Counted from the first letter of the stretch, positions 9,152 through 17,681 are shown. The stretch: 64,000 bases of DNA from Poindextera sp036494815 (GCA_036494815.1 DASXNV010000050.1:55821-119820), one strand, 5' to 3'. Program-made: numbers and translations. The notes: generated by a model not told the origin, from the sequence alone.

Positions 9152-9829
9152 ATGAGCCATATGATCGACATGGCGATAAAGGAAGCCGAAACGGCCATGC
9201 GCGAGGCCCTGCAGACTCAGGGCTCGCCGCCTGACCTGCGCCTCGACCGGTCAGGCGTCGCGGCGCTTGTCTCGGAAAAGACGCAGCTTGATCATGGCTC
9301 GGGTTGGGGCGCGCCAAATCCAGGCGGCATTGTCGCCGGGCTTATCACCGTGAACCACGCCAAACAGGTGGCGCGAAGCGTCAAGGTCTACAATATCGCG
9401 ATCGACCCGCTGCTTGCATTGAAGAACGGGCTCAGCGCGGCGAAGGAAGCCTCAGGCCTGGCTGGGGTCGGCGCGGTCGCGGCCATGATCGCTAAGGGGA
9501 GCCTGGCGATCACGGGTGGCGTCGCCACCTTGCCCTTGTCGGCCGTCGCCTTTCTGATGGCCGCGCATTTCACCCGCCGCCGCGAGATCCAATATGACCA
9601 GGGATGCGTGTTCGTCTTGGCGTGGGGTGTCAGCGAATACCTTGACGGCTATCACATCTTTCACGAGACCGACCTGATCGCGAGCCTGCCGCTGATGGTG
9701 GATTTTGGGATCCACGACTACAATGCCCCCAAGGCGAAAACGGCTTTGAGCCGGCTGCAGGCCTGGGGCGCCATCGAAAAGCGTGGCGACAGCTATATCC
9801 TGCACGAGCGCCTGGAAGTGCGGAGCTGA
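9152..9829 (+). CDS. Uncharacterised protein with hydrophobic core and winged-helix-like end
   Basis: Not recognised. The 225-residue protein starts at an ATG behind GGGGAAGG. Residues 1-90 are mixed, with a helical start and a glycine-rich GSGWGAPNPGG patch. Residues about 100-140 are strongly hydrophobic and could make one or two membrane segments. The last 45 residues (DYNAPKAKTALSRLQAWGAI, then a short hairpin) look like a helix-turn-helix followed by a wing. A membrane-tethered DNA-binding protein is one reading; a cytosolic globular protein is another. The DUF3830 gene follows or overlaps it. Confidence 0.7.
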   Translation: MSHMIDMAIKEAETAMREALQTQGSPPDLRLDRSGVAALVSEKTQLDHGSGWGAPNPGGIVAGLITVNHAKQVARSVKVYNIAIDPLLALKNGLSAAKEASGLAGVGAVAAMIAKGSLAITGGVATLPLSAVAFLMAAHFTRRREIQYDQGCVFVLAWGVSEYLDGYHIFHETDLIASLPLMVDFGIHDYNAPKAKTALSRLQAWGAIEKRGDSYILHERLEVRS

Positions 9830-10265
9830 GCGCCTGACCCGTTCGCTTTGCTCCCCCGCCCTGCGTATCAAGATCGCGGACCAGACATTTCCCGCGCACC
9901 TTGAGGAGGACGCCGCACCGATGACCTGCGTCCGCTTTCGCGCCCTCATGCCCTATCGCGAGCGGATCATCCATGTGCGCTGGAGCGGCGAAGCCTGCTG
10001 GATCCCCATGGGCGACAAAGATCTGGGACTGTCCGCCGAAAACGCCACCAGCTATCCGGCGCCCGGCCATGTGTTGCTCTATCCCGGCGGGATCAGCGAG
10101 ACCGAGATCCTGATCGCCTATGGCCCCACCTGTTTCGCCAGCAAGGCGGGCCAGCTGGCGGGCAACCACTTCGCGACCATCACCGAGGGGCTGGATCGGC
10201 TGGCCACACTCGGGCGGGCGGTTCTGTGGGAGGGAGCGAAAGAGATCACGTTCGACGTGGCCTGA
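9783..10265 (+). CDS. DUF3830 family protein (cyclophilin-like fold)
   Basis: The conserved part, from LRIKIADQTF (9861) to the end, matches the DUF3830 pattern: HVRWSGEACWIPMGD, PAPGHVLLYPGGISETE, CFASKAGQLAGNHFATI and LWEGAKEI. The family is a small cyclophilin-like beta-barrel often found in amidohydrolase or pyrimidine-catabolic loci; its biochemical role is not established. The start is a problem. The only ATG that keeps the conserved N-terminus is at 9783, inside the previous gene, and it adds 26 atypical residues. CTG 9861 fits the family length better. ATG 9921 would delete conserved sequence. Confidence 0.8.
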   Translation: MATAISCTSAWKCGAERLTRSLCSPALRIKIADQTFPAHLEEDAAPMTCVRFRALMPYRERIIHVRWSGEACWIPMGDKDLGLSAENATSYPAPGHVLLYPGGISETEILIAYGPTCFASKAGQLAGNHFATITEGLDRLATLGRAVLWEGAKEITFDVA

Positions 10266-10299
10266 GGTCTGACCGGGCGCAAGATGGTATCCGCCGCGC

Positions 10300-11559
10300 A
10301 TGGCGTCCCCGGCGGTGAACCTGCTCATCTGGTCAATCGCCGGCGCGGCCACGGCCGGGGTGATCGTGCGGCCGTTCCGCTGGCCTGAAGCGGTGTGGGC
10401 TGCGCTTGGCGCGGCCTTGCTTGTTGGCGTCGGGCTGTTGTCTTTCGCAGACGCGATCAAGGCGGCGGCTAAAGGGACCGACGTCTATCTGTTCCTTGTC
10501 GGCATGATGCTGCTGTCGGAGACCGCGCGGCGGCTGGGGTTGTTCGACGCCGTGGCCGCCCGGGCGGTAAATCTCGCTGGCGGTTCGAGCCGCCGCCTTT
10601 TCATCCTGATCTATGCCGTCGGCGTGGTGGTGACGGTGTTCCTGTCTAACGACGCCACAGCGGTGGTGCTGACCCCGGCCGTCTATGCCGCCGCGCGCCA
10701 CGCCAAGGCCGATCCCCTGCCCCACCTGTTCGCCTGCGCCCTGATCGCCAACGCGGCCAGTTTCGTGCTGCCGATCTCGAACCCGGCCAATCTGGTGCTC
10801 TATGCCGACCGCACGCCTGTGCTGTTCGACTGGCTGGCGCGGTTCGGCCTGCCGTCGATACTGGCCATCTGCGCGACCTTCGCCGTCCTGCGCTGGAGCC
10901 AGCGGCGAGCCCTGGGCGCGCCCTGCGCAAGCCAAGTCGAGGTTCCACGCCTTATCGCTGGCGGCTGGACCGCCCTGGCGGGGATCGGCGCGACGGCCAT
11001 CGCCCTGTCGATCGTCTCGGTGTGTGGTTGGCCCCTGGGGCTGGCGACTTTCATCCTGGGCGTCCTGACCACCGCCCTGGCCCTGATCGTGGCGCGGGCC
11101 TCGCCCTGGCCGGTGCTGAAGGGCGTTTCGTGGGGCGTGCTGCCGCTGGTGGCCGGCCTGTTCGTTCTGGTCGAGGCGGTGGCCCGCACCGGCGCCATTA
11201 CCCAACTGGCGACGGTGTTGCAGGCGTCCGTTCGCGGCTCCGAGACCGGCGCGGCCGCCGGCGCCGGCGCCCTGATCGCCGTCGCCTGCAACCTGATGAA
11301 CAACTTGCCGGCCGGCCTAGTGGCCAGCGCCACCCTGGCCCAGGCCCATGCACCGCGCGTGGTTGTCGACGCCCTGCTGATCGGCGTCGATCTGGGGCCG
11401 AACCTGTCGATTACGGGGTCCCTCGCCACTATCCTGTGGCTGACCGCCCTGCGCCGCGAGGGCGTGAGCGTCAGTTTTTGGCGCTTCTTCAAGCTCGGCG
11501 CTATCGTCATGCCACCGGCCCTGATCGCGGCCCTGGGCGCGCGGCTTCTGATGGGATAG
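10300..11559 (+). CDS. ArsB/NhaD-superfamily ion permease
   Basis: Inner-membrane transporter of 419 residues with about 10-12 hydrophobic segments. FLSNDATAVVLTPAV and its pseudo-repeat NLMNNLPAGL are the conserved re-entrant signatures of the ion transporter superfamily, and NAASFVLPISNPANLV is typical of ArsB-like permeases. No arsR or arsC is nearby, so arsenite export is not supported by context. Its place between DUF3830 and amidohydrolase genes makes an organic-anion substrate equally possible. The start follows a 34-base gap from DUF3830. Confidence 0.85.
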   Translation: MASPAVNLLIWSIAGAATAGVIVRPFRWPEAVWAALGAALLVGVGLLSFADAIKAAAKGTDVYLFLVGMMLLSETARRLGLFDAVAARAVNLAGGSSRRLFILIYAVGVVVTVFLSNDATAVVLTPAVYAAARHAKADPLPHLFACALIANAASFVLPISNPANLVLYADRTPVLFDWLARFGLPSILAICATFAVLRWSQRRALGAPCASQVEVPRLIAGGWTALAGIGATAIALSIVSVCGWPLGLATFILGVLTTALALIVARASPWPVLKGVSWGVLPLVAGLFVLVEAVARTGAITQLATVLQASVRGSETGAAAGAGALIAVACNLMNNLPAGLVASATLAQAHAPRVVVDALLIGVDLGPNLSITGSLATILWLTALRREGVSVSFWRFFKLGAIVMPPALIAALGARLLMG

Positions 11560-11631
11560 GCCCGCCGACCGCTTGACGACCTCGCTTCCCGCGCGCCTGA
11601 TATAGGTAATCAACGATCAGGGAAGCGCGCC

Positions 11632-13365
11632 ATGGACCACGCCTACGACCTCGTCATCCGGGGCGGTCAGGTCGTCGACGGCTCCGGTGAGCCGGGTTTC
11701 GAGACCGATGTCGCCGTGAAGAACGGCGTGATCGCCGCAGTGGGCAAGATCGGCGGCCAGGGCCGCGAGGAAATCGATGCGCGCGGCTTTATTGTCACCC
11801 CCGGCTTCGTGGACGTGCACACTCATTACGACGGTCAGGCCACCTGGGACACCCATATGCAACCCTCGTCCTGGCACGGCGTGACCACCGTGGTCATGGG
11901 CAATTGCGGGGTAGGTTTCGCCCCCTGCCATGCGGGCGACCACGACACCTTGATCAAGCTGATGGAAGGGGTGGAGGACATTCCCTTCCCCGTGCTGAGC
12001 CAGGGCCTGAAGTGGAACTGGACCAGCTATCCCGACTATCTGGACGCCCTGGCCGAGCGGCGCTTCGACATCGACATCGGCTCACAGCTGCCGCACGCCG
12101 CCCTGCGCGTGCATGTCATGGGCCAGCGCGGCGCCGACCGCGAGCCGGCCACCGCGGTCGACATCGCCGCCATGGCCGCCATCGCCAAGCGCTCAGTCGA
12201 GGCCGGCGCGCTGGGCTTTTCCACCTCGCGCACCCTCAATCACCGCACCAGCGACGGTCAGCCCACCCCGACCCTGACCGCCGGCGAGGACGAACTGACC
12301 GGCATCGCTCTCGGCCTGAAGGCGGCCGGCCGCGGCGTGCTGCAGGTGGTGTCCGACTTCGCCGATCCCGAGGCCGAGTTCGCCATGCTGCGCCGAATCG
12401 TCGAGGCGTCAGGACGCCCTTTGTCATTCAGCCTGTTGCAGAGCCCGATCCACCCTCAGGCCTACAAGGCCTTGCTCGCCGCCCTGGACGACGCCGTCGC
12501 CGCCGGCCTGGAGATGAAGGCCCAGGTCGCGCCGCGGCCAGTAGGTTTGCTGCTGGGATTCGAACTGACCTTGAACCCGTTCAGCCATCACGCGACCTAT
12601 CGCGAACTGTCCAAGGCCCCATTGGCCGAGCGCTTCGCGCGGCTGTCGCAGCCCGAGGTCCGCGCTCAATTGCTGGCCGAGCGCCCGGACAGCCCAGTGC
12701 GAGGCCTGATCGCCAACTGGGACCGGATGCACCTGATGGACCCCGGCCGGCCCGACTACGAGCCGACCGAAGACGGCACAGTCGGCGCCCGGGCTCGGGC
12801 GCTGGGAATTTCGCCGGAAAGCGTGGCCCTAGACCACATGCTGTCGAACGGCGGCCGGGGGATGATCTATGTGCCGTTCCTGAACTATGCCGAGGGCTCG
12901 CTGGATCCGGCTTACGCTATGCTGACCCACGCCCATACCGTGCCGGGCCTGTCCGACGGCGGCGCCCATGTGGGCATGATCTGCGACGGCAGCTTTCCGA
13001 CCTCCCTTCTGACCCACTGGACCCGCGACCGCACCCGCGGCCCGAAACTGAAGCTGGAGACGGCGGTCAGGATGCAGACCGCCGACACCGCCGCCATTGT
13101 CGGCCTGTTCGACCGCGGCCGTATCGCGCCCGGCCTGCGCGCCGACCTGAACGTGATCGACTATGATCGCCTGACCTTGCGCTCGCCGCAGGTGGCCTAT
13201 GACCTGCCGGCGGGTGGGCGGCGGCTGATTCAACGGGCGGAGGGCTATGTGGCCACCATCGTCGCCGGCGCCGTCACCTATCGCGACGGCGAGCCCACCG
13301 GCGCCCTGCCCGGCCGGCTCTTACGCGGCGCGCGCTCGGCCCCCGTGGCCGTGGCGGCCGAATAG
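11632..13365 (+). CDS. D-aminoacylase-type amidohydrolase
   Basis: Metal-dependent hydrolase, 577 residues, of the N-acyl-D-amino-acid deacylase group. It has the amidohydrolase HxH in VDVHTHYDGQ, the NCGVGFAPC segment carrying the cysteine ligand of D-aminoacylases, and the late aspartate in SDGGAHVGMICDG. The C-terminal part folds back onto the small beta-domain (PGLRADLNVID). Cytoplasmic, with no signal peptide. Substrates may be N-acyl-D-amino acids or related amides. AGGGAAG precedes the ATG. The TauD-like gene begins 9 bases after the stop, so the two are cotranscribed. Confidence 0.9.
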   Translation: MDHAYDLVIRGGQVVDGSGEPGFETDVAVKNGVIAAVGKIGGQGREEIDARGFIVTPGFVDVHTHYDGQATWDTHMQPSSWHGVTTVVMGNCGVGFAPCHAGDHDTLIKLMEGVEDIPFPVLSQGLKWNWTSYPDYLDALAERRFDIDIGSQLPHAALRVHVMGQRGADREPATAVDIAAMAAIAKRSVEAGALGFSTSRTLNHRTSDGQPTPTLTAGEDELTGIALGLKAAGRGVLQVVSDFADPEAEFAMLRRIVEASGRPLSFSLLQSPIHPQAYKALLAALDDAVAAGLEMKAQVAPRPVGLLLGFELTLNPFSHHATYRELSKAPLAERFARLSQPEVRAQLLAERPDSPVRGLIANWDRMHLMDPGRPDYEPTEDGTVGARARALGISPESVALDHMLSNGGRGMIYVPFLNYAEGSLDPAYAMLTHAHTVPGLSDGGAHVGMICDGSFPTSLLTHWTRDRTRGPKLKLETAVRMQTADTAAIVGLFDRGRIAPGLRADLNVIDYDRLTLRSPQVAYDLPAGGRRLIQRAEGYVATIVAGAVTYRDGEPTGALPGRLLRGARSAPVAVAAE

Positions 13366-13374
13366 GCGGCGGCC

Positions 13375-14409
13375 ATGAGCGAGACCGTGACGCTGCAGAT
13401 TCTCGAACCCCAGTGCGAATGGACCGCCGAAACCGTCGGCGGCGAAGAGGCCTGGACCGAACATTTCACCGACAGCGAGCTTGAGGAGATCAACGCGGCC
13501 CTGCGCCACGCCCAGGCGGTGTCTTGCGATCTGCTGGACATCGGCGTCGATGACTTCCCTCTGCCGACCCTGAGCGCGCGGCTGAAACGGATCGAGCACG
13601 ATCTGATCAACGGCCGCGGCTTCGTCCGCCTGCGTGGGGTGGAGCGCGAGCGCTACGATAACGACGCCATGTGCCTGATCTATTGGGGCGTCGGTCGCCA
13701 CCTCGGCCGGCCCTGGGCCCAGAACAAGCACGGCCACCTGCTGGGCGACGTCACCGACCAGGGCAAGTCCTGGGACGATCCCACCGTGCGCGGTAACGAG
13801 CTGGGCGGGATCAGGCTGGGCTATCACTGCGACGGCTCGGACCTGATCGGCCTGATGTGCCTGAAGAATGGCGTCTCCGGGGGCCTGTCCGCGGTAGCCA
13901 ATTCCGTGGCCATCCACAACGCCCTGGTGCGCGAGCGGCCGGATCTGGCGGCCGAACTCTACAAGCCCCAGCCCTATGATTTCCGCGGCGAGCAGGCCCC
14001 GGGCGGCAAGGCCTGGTACACCGTGCCGGTCTTCACCCAATGGGGCGGACGTTTGTTCGTGCGCGTGATCACCGCCTATATCCTAGCCTCCCAGCGCCAC
14101 TCGGAGGCCCCGCGTCTGACAGAGGCGGCGCGCGAGGGCTTGGCCTGGATCGACGATGCAGCCGAGAGCGGGCGTTACAGCGTGATGATAGGCTTCGAGC
14201 CCGGGGACATGCAGTTCGTCAACAACTACCACGTCCTGCACGGCCGCACGGCCTATGAGGACGACCGCGCCACGGGCCGCATCCGGCATCTGAAACGCCT
14301 GTGGCTGGAGACCAAAGTCCTGGCCGACCGACCGCCCTATTTCCGCAACAATATCGACGCCCACTGGAACAAGAAGGCGGTCATCAGCCGGCTCGACGCG
14401 GTGGGGTAG
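13375..14409 (+). CDS. TauD/TfdA-like Fe(II)/2-oxoglutarate dioxygenase
   Basis: The 344-residue protein has the iron-binding facial triad of this fold: HxD in YHCDGSDLIGL, and the distal His in NNYHVLHGRTAYED followed by the arginine expected for 2-oxoglutarate. It would hydroxylate a small organic acid or amide. Tight coupling to the D-aminoacylase gene suggests the two enzymes process the same compound, for instance hydroxylation and release of an N-substituted amino acid. The substrate is unknown. A convergent terminator hairpin follows. Confidence 0.88.
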   Translation: MSETVTLQILEPQCEWTAETVGGEEAWTEHFTDSELEEINAALRHAQAVSCDLLDIGVDDFPLPTLSARLKRIEHDLINGRGFVRLRGVERERYDNDAMCLIYWGVGRHLGRPWAQNKHGHLLGDVTDQGKSWDDPTVRGNELGGIRLGYHCDGSDLIGLMCLKNGVSGGLSAVANSVAIHNALVRERPDLAAELYKPQPYDFRGEQAPGGKAWYTVPVFTQWGGRLFVRVITAYILASQRHSEAPRLTEAAREGLAWIDDAAESGRYSVMIGFEPGDMQFVNNYHVLHGRTAYEDDRATGRIRHLKRLWLETKVLADRPPYFRNNIDAHWNKKAVISRLDAVG

Positions 14410-14413
14410 ATTT

Positions 14414-14448
14414 TTCTCCTCTCCTGTTCGAAGAGCGGGGGAGGAGAA
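14414..14448. terminator. Bidirectional terminator hairpin
   Basis: TTCTCCTC (14414-14421) pairs with GAGGAGAA (14441-14448), with further inner pairing, between the convergent oxygenase and DUF1330 genes. A related hairpin with the same TCTCCTC/GAGGAGA arms is at 48283-48321. Confidence 0.65.
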
Positions 14449-14453
14449 GTCCA

Positions 14454-14888
14454 CTACTCCCCAAACCCCTCGCCCGGCGCCATCGGCGCCATGCGGATCA
14501 GGCGCGAATCCTCGACCCCGGCTTGGCGGTGTTTGACATATTCGCGGTAGCCGCTGTCGGTGACCATGGCCAGGAAAGCGCCGGCGGTGGGATATTCGGC
14601 GATGAAGGCCAGGTCCCAGCGTTCTTCGAAAGGTCCCGTGACCACCACATCCGGCCGCCCGACCCAGACCTGCCGCCCGCCCACGCGCTTGAAGATCTCG
14701 GCGGTGGTGCGGCCATAGGCGCGGTAGGCGTCCAAGCCGGTCAGATCCTTGCCGTGGTCTGGATGATCGGCCGGATAATCCGCCCTGGCCTTCAGTCGCA
14801 CCAGGTTGAGCATCTGGATCGGCTGGTCGCGCGGCAGGGCCTTGAAGGCGTCGAACTGTTCGCGCAGGGGATCGATCGAGCCGGCCAT
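14454..14888 (-). CDS. DUF1330 domain protein
   Basis: A 144-residue single-domain protein. PIQMLNLVRLKARADYP at the start and the WDLAFIAEYPTAGAFLAMV segment match the DUF1330 ferredoxin-like (dimeric alpha/beta barrel) fold, whose biochemical role is unknown. The ATG at 14888 has GGAGG 7 bases upstream and is clearly preferred; the frame runs far upstream through the TetR gene as a shadow. It lies 26 bases downstream of the TetR gene on the same strand, so the pair is probably cotranscribed. Confidence 0.85.
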   Translation of the reverse strand: MAGSIDPLREQFDAFKALPRDQPIQMLNLVRLKARADYPADHPDHGKDLTGLDAYRAYGRTTAEIFKRVGGRQVWVGRPDVVVTGPFEERWDLAFIAEYPTAGAFLAMVTDSGYREYVKHRQAGVEDSRLIRMAPMAPGEGFGE

Positions 14889-14914
14889 GGGTGTCCTCCG
14901 TGATTTGGAGAAAC

Positions 14915-15565
14915 CTACCGCGCCGGCGCGTCGTCCGGCCAGAGGTCCTGGGGCGGTCCCTTGCGGTTGAGGATATGGGTGGCGCGCTTGATCACGGTCA
15001 AGAGGTGCTCGATCCGCTCGTCGGCGCCATAGGTCAGCTGAGCGCGGGCCAGCCCCTCGAGCATGAAGCGGGCCATATCGCGGCTGGCCTGGAAGCGCGG
15101 GCCGGCGCCGGTGGATAGCATGCGCGAGAACGGTTCTCCCACCTGGGCGTGGTCGAACTCGGACTGGGCCTCGGCGATGCGCGCTCGCACATCCAGATCC
15201 GTGCGCGCGGCGGCCTCCAGCTCGGCGAACGCGATGAAGGGCGGCGAGTGCAGGGCCGACCAATAGGAGTCGATGGCGTGCTCGGCCACGTCCGCGCCCT
15301 GTGGCGCTTGATCCGCCGCCGTCGACAGCAGCGCCAGGCGAGCGGCCTGGATGTGACCCACCGCCGCATCCACCAGGGCCTCGCGCGTGGGAAAATGATA
15401 GAGCATGGCCCCGCGGGTCAGCTTGGCTTCCTCGGCGATGCGGGCGTTGGTCGCCGCCGCATAGCCGATCTGGGCGAACAGCTGCATGGCGCAGTCGAGG
15501 ATGCGCGCCCTTGTACGTAAGGACTTGGGCGTATCCTTGGCCGGGGCGGGCGAGGCGTCGGTCAT
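14915..15565 (-). CDS. TetR-family transcriptional regulator
   Basis: A 216-residue repressor-type protein. The N-terminal helix-turn-helix spans about residues 17-62 (RTRARILDCAMQLFAQIGY, then TNARIAEEAKLTRGAMLYHF), followed by an all-helical ligand domain with no recognisable specificity. ATG 15565 is used; a GTG at 15610 would add 15 residues, and neither has a strong ribosome site. DUF1330 lies downstream. A 5-6-5 dyad at 15666-15681 in the shared upstream region could be its operator, and the oxygenase/amidohydrolase operon its wider target. Confidence 0.88.
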   Translation of the reverse strand: MTDASPAPAKDTPKSLRTRARILDCAMQLFAQIGYAAATNARIAEEAKLTRGAMLYHFPTREALVDAAVGHIQAARLALLSTAADQAPQGADVAEHAIDSYWSALHSPPFIAFAELEAAARTDLDVRARIAEAQSEFDHAQVGEPFSRMLSTGAGPRFQASRDMARFMLEGLARAQLTYGADERIEHLLTVIKRATHILNRKGPPQDLWPDDAPAR

Positions 15566-15665
15566 GCGGTAATAGGTTCGGCGGTCCACGGTTCGGTTCA
15601 GAGCGGTCACTGGAGGGTCCGGCCTAGGTAGGGCCTGAGCCCTTTACGCGCCAGGGGTTTTGCGC

Positions 15666-15681
15666 ACCTGACGAAACAGGT
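15666..15681. promoter_or_regulatory. Dyad in tetR/phosphoesterase divergent region
   Basis: ACCTG-acgaaa-CAGGT, a perfect 5-6-5 inverted repeat between the divergent TetR gene and metallophosphoesterase gene. The size suits a TetR operator. Just downstream, CCGACAT-gcaa-TCAGCAT (15690-15707) is a poor match to an 11-bp-period Pho box. Confidence 0.35.
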
Positions 15682-15765
15682 TCACGAAACCGACATGCAA
15701 TCAGCATAACCGGCGAAGAATAGCGTGGCCCTTCGGCGCGCCCTGACCCACGAGGCTCGACGCCC

Positions 15766-16587
15766 ATGAGCGCCGAAATCCCCGTTCATCACTTCCGCAC
15801 CGTGTTCATCTCCGATGTCCATCTGGGCACGCGGGGCTGCCAGGCCGAGCTGCTGCTCGATTTCATCCGCCATATGGACTGCCAGACCCTCTATCTGGTG
15901 GGCGACATCATCGATGGCTGGAAGCTGAAGAGCGGCTGGCACTGGCCGCAATCGCACAATGACGTGGTGCAGAAGATCCTGCGCCTGGCGCGCAAGGGCT
16001 GTCAGGTCATCTATGTGCCCGGCAATCACGACGACGCCGCGCGGGACTATTGCGGCGTCCATCTGGGCGGGGTGCTGGTCACCCGCGACGCCGTGCACGA
16101 GGCGGCGGATGGCAAGCGCTATCTGGTCCTGCACGGCGATGAGTTCGATGGCGTCACCCGTCACGCGCGCTGGCTCGCCTTCCTTGGTGATTGGTCCTAT
16201 AGAACCGTCTTGGCGCTGAACACCGTGTTCAATAAGATTCGGCGCCGGATGGGGTTCGGCTATTGGAGCCTCTCCGCCTATCTGAAGGTCAAGGTGAAGA
16301 ACGCGCTGCAGTTCATTGAGAACTTCGAGGCCGCCGTAGCCGAGGAAGCCCGCCGCCGGGGGGTGGACGGGGTTATCTGTGGGCACATCCATAAGGCCGA
16401 AATGCGCATGATCGACGGCGTCGCCTACATCAATGACGGCGACTGGGTCGAAAGCTGCACGGCGCTGGTCGAGCATTTCGACGGGCGGATGGAAATTCTC
16501 GAATGGTCCAAGCTGCGCTCCTGGTCGGTGATCGACCGGTTGCGCACGATCAGCGGCGCGGAAATCGAGGAGCCCGCCGCCGCCTGA
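15766..16587 (+). CDS. Metallophosphoesterase, LpxH-like
   Basis: A 273-residue calcineurin-type phosphoesterase. The metal motifs are in order: ISDVHLG near the N-terminus, GDIIDGW, PGNHDD, a histidine in LHGDEFD, and CGHIHKAE near residue 210. This resembles UDP-2,3-diacylglucosamine hydrolase LpxH but belongs to the subgroup encoded next to a glycosyltransferase. Its stop codon overlaps the start of the GT4 gene (TGATG), so the two products almost certainly work together. Dephosphorylation of a lipid or nucleotide-lipid intermediate is the likely job. A role in glycolipid replacement of phospholipids is an inference. Confidence 0.87.
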   Translation: MSAEIPVHHFRTVFISDVHLGTRGCQAELLLDFIRHMDCQTLYLVGDIIDGWKLKSGWHWPQSHNDVVQKILRLARKGCQVIYVPGNHDDAARDYCGVHLGGVLVTRDAVHEAADGKRYLVLHGDEFDGVTRHARWLAFLGDWSYRTVLALNTVFNKIRRRMGFGYWSLSAYLKVKVKNALQFIENFEAAVAEEARRRGVDGVICGHIHKAEMRMIDGVAYINDGDWVESCTALVEHFDGRMEILEWSKLRSWSVIDRLRTISGAEIEEPAAA

Positions 16588-17681
16588 TGCGCATCCTTTT
16601 GGCTACGGACGCCTGGGAGCCTCAGGTCAATGGCGTCGTTCGAACCCTGACGCGGGTCATCGCCGAATGCCGGGCGATGGGCCATCAGGTCGAGGTGGTC
16701 TCGCCCGACCAGTTCAAGACCTTCCCCCTGCCGACCTATCCCGAGATCAAGCTCGCGGTGGGCGCGTACGAACCTGTGCAGGAGCGCTTCAAGTCGTTCG
16801 AGCCGGAGGCGATCCATATCGCCACCGAAGGGCCGATCGGCCTGGCCGCGCGGCGCATCTGCGTCGACTGGAAGCTGCCCTTCACCACCAGCTACCATAC
16901 CAAGTTCCCCGAATATGTCTCGGCCCGGCTCCCGCTGCCGCTGTCGGCGGGCTATGCCTATATGCGCTGGTTTCACGGCCCGTCCGGGCGGGTGATGGTG
17001 GCCACGCCGTCCATGCAGGACGAGTTGGCCAAGCACGGCTTTCGCAACCTGTCGCCCTGGTCGCGCGGGGTCGATACCGAGATGTTCCATCCGCGGCGGG
17101 CGGACGAGCCGGACATCTTCGAGGACATGGCCCGTCCCATCTGGCTCAATGTGGGCCGGGTGGCTGTGGAAAAGAACATCGAGACCTTCCTGGCCCTCGA
17201 CCTGCCCGGCACGAAGGTGGTGGTCGGCGACGGTCCGCAGCGCGACGAGCTGACGGCCAAATATCCGGACGTGGTGTTTCGCGGGGCGCGGTTCGACGAG
17301 GAACTGGCCGCCCATTTCGCTTGCGCCGATGTGTTTGTGTTCCCCTCCCTGACCGACACCTTCGGCCTGGTCATCCTGGAGGCCATGGCCGCGGGCGTCC
17401 CCGTGGCCGCCTTCCCGGCGCCCGGGCCCGTGGACCTGATCCCAGGATCAAACGCCGGGGTGCTGGCGCCCAATGTCACCGAGGGCCTGGCCGAAGCCTG
17501 CCTGGAATGCCTGAAGCTGGACAAGGCGGTGGTGCGCGGTTTCGCCGAGCGCTTCTCCTGGCGCGCCTGCGCGGAGGAGTTCGTGCGCAATCTGCAGCCC
17601 TATCCCGAGCCGGAAAAAACGCGTTTCTGGCGCCGGCTGCGCCGGATGGCGCGGCTGCGGAGGCGGTCGGCGCAGGTTTAG
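16587..17681 (+). CDS. GT4-family glycosyltransferase
   Basis: A 364-residue retaining glycosyltransferase with two Rossmann domains. The N-terminus MRILLATDAWEPQVNGVVRT is typical of the PimB/diacylglycerol-glycosyltransferase-like branch of family GT4. The donor-binding domain carries FVFPSLTDTFGLVILEAMAAG with the EX7E-type glutamate. The start is ATG 16587, fused to the preceding stop; the longer upstream frame lies inside the phosphoesterase gene. The C-terminal tail is basic (RRLRRMARLRRR), which would suit membrane association. Donor sugar and acceptor are unknown; a glycoglycerolipid is the leading guess. Confidence 0.9.
   Translation: MRILLATDAWEPQVNGVVRTLTRVIAECRAMGHQVEVVSPDQFKTFPLPTYPEIKLAVGAYEPVQERFKSFEPEAIHIATEGPIGLAARRICVDWKLPFTTSYHTKFPEYVSARLPLPLSAGYAYMRWFHGPSGRVMVATPSMQDELAKHGFRNLSPWSRGVDTEMFHPRRADEPDIFEDMARPIWLNVGRVAVEKNIETFLALDLPGTKVVVGDGPQRDELTAKYPDVVFRGARFDEELAAHFACADVFVFPSLTDTFGLVILEAMAAGVPVAAFPAPGPVDLIPGSNAGVLAPNVTEGLAEACLECLKLDKAVVRGFAERFSWRACAEEFVRNLQPYPEPEKTRFWRRLRRMARLRRRSAQV

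Noticed and set aside
10300..11559. Arsenic resistance operon
   Set aside because: The permease has ArsB-like motifs, but no arsR, arsC, arsA or arsH lies nearby, so the specific arsenite role is not supported.
11904..13166. A 420-codon plus-strand frame inside the amidohydrolase gene
   Set aside because: Arginine-rich shadow in another frame; the amidohydrolase frame carries all conserved motifs.
15690..15707. Pho box before the phosphoesterase gene
   Set aside because: Only about 8 of 14 half-site positions fit, although the 11-base period is present; kept as a remark, not a call.
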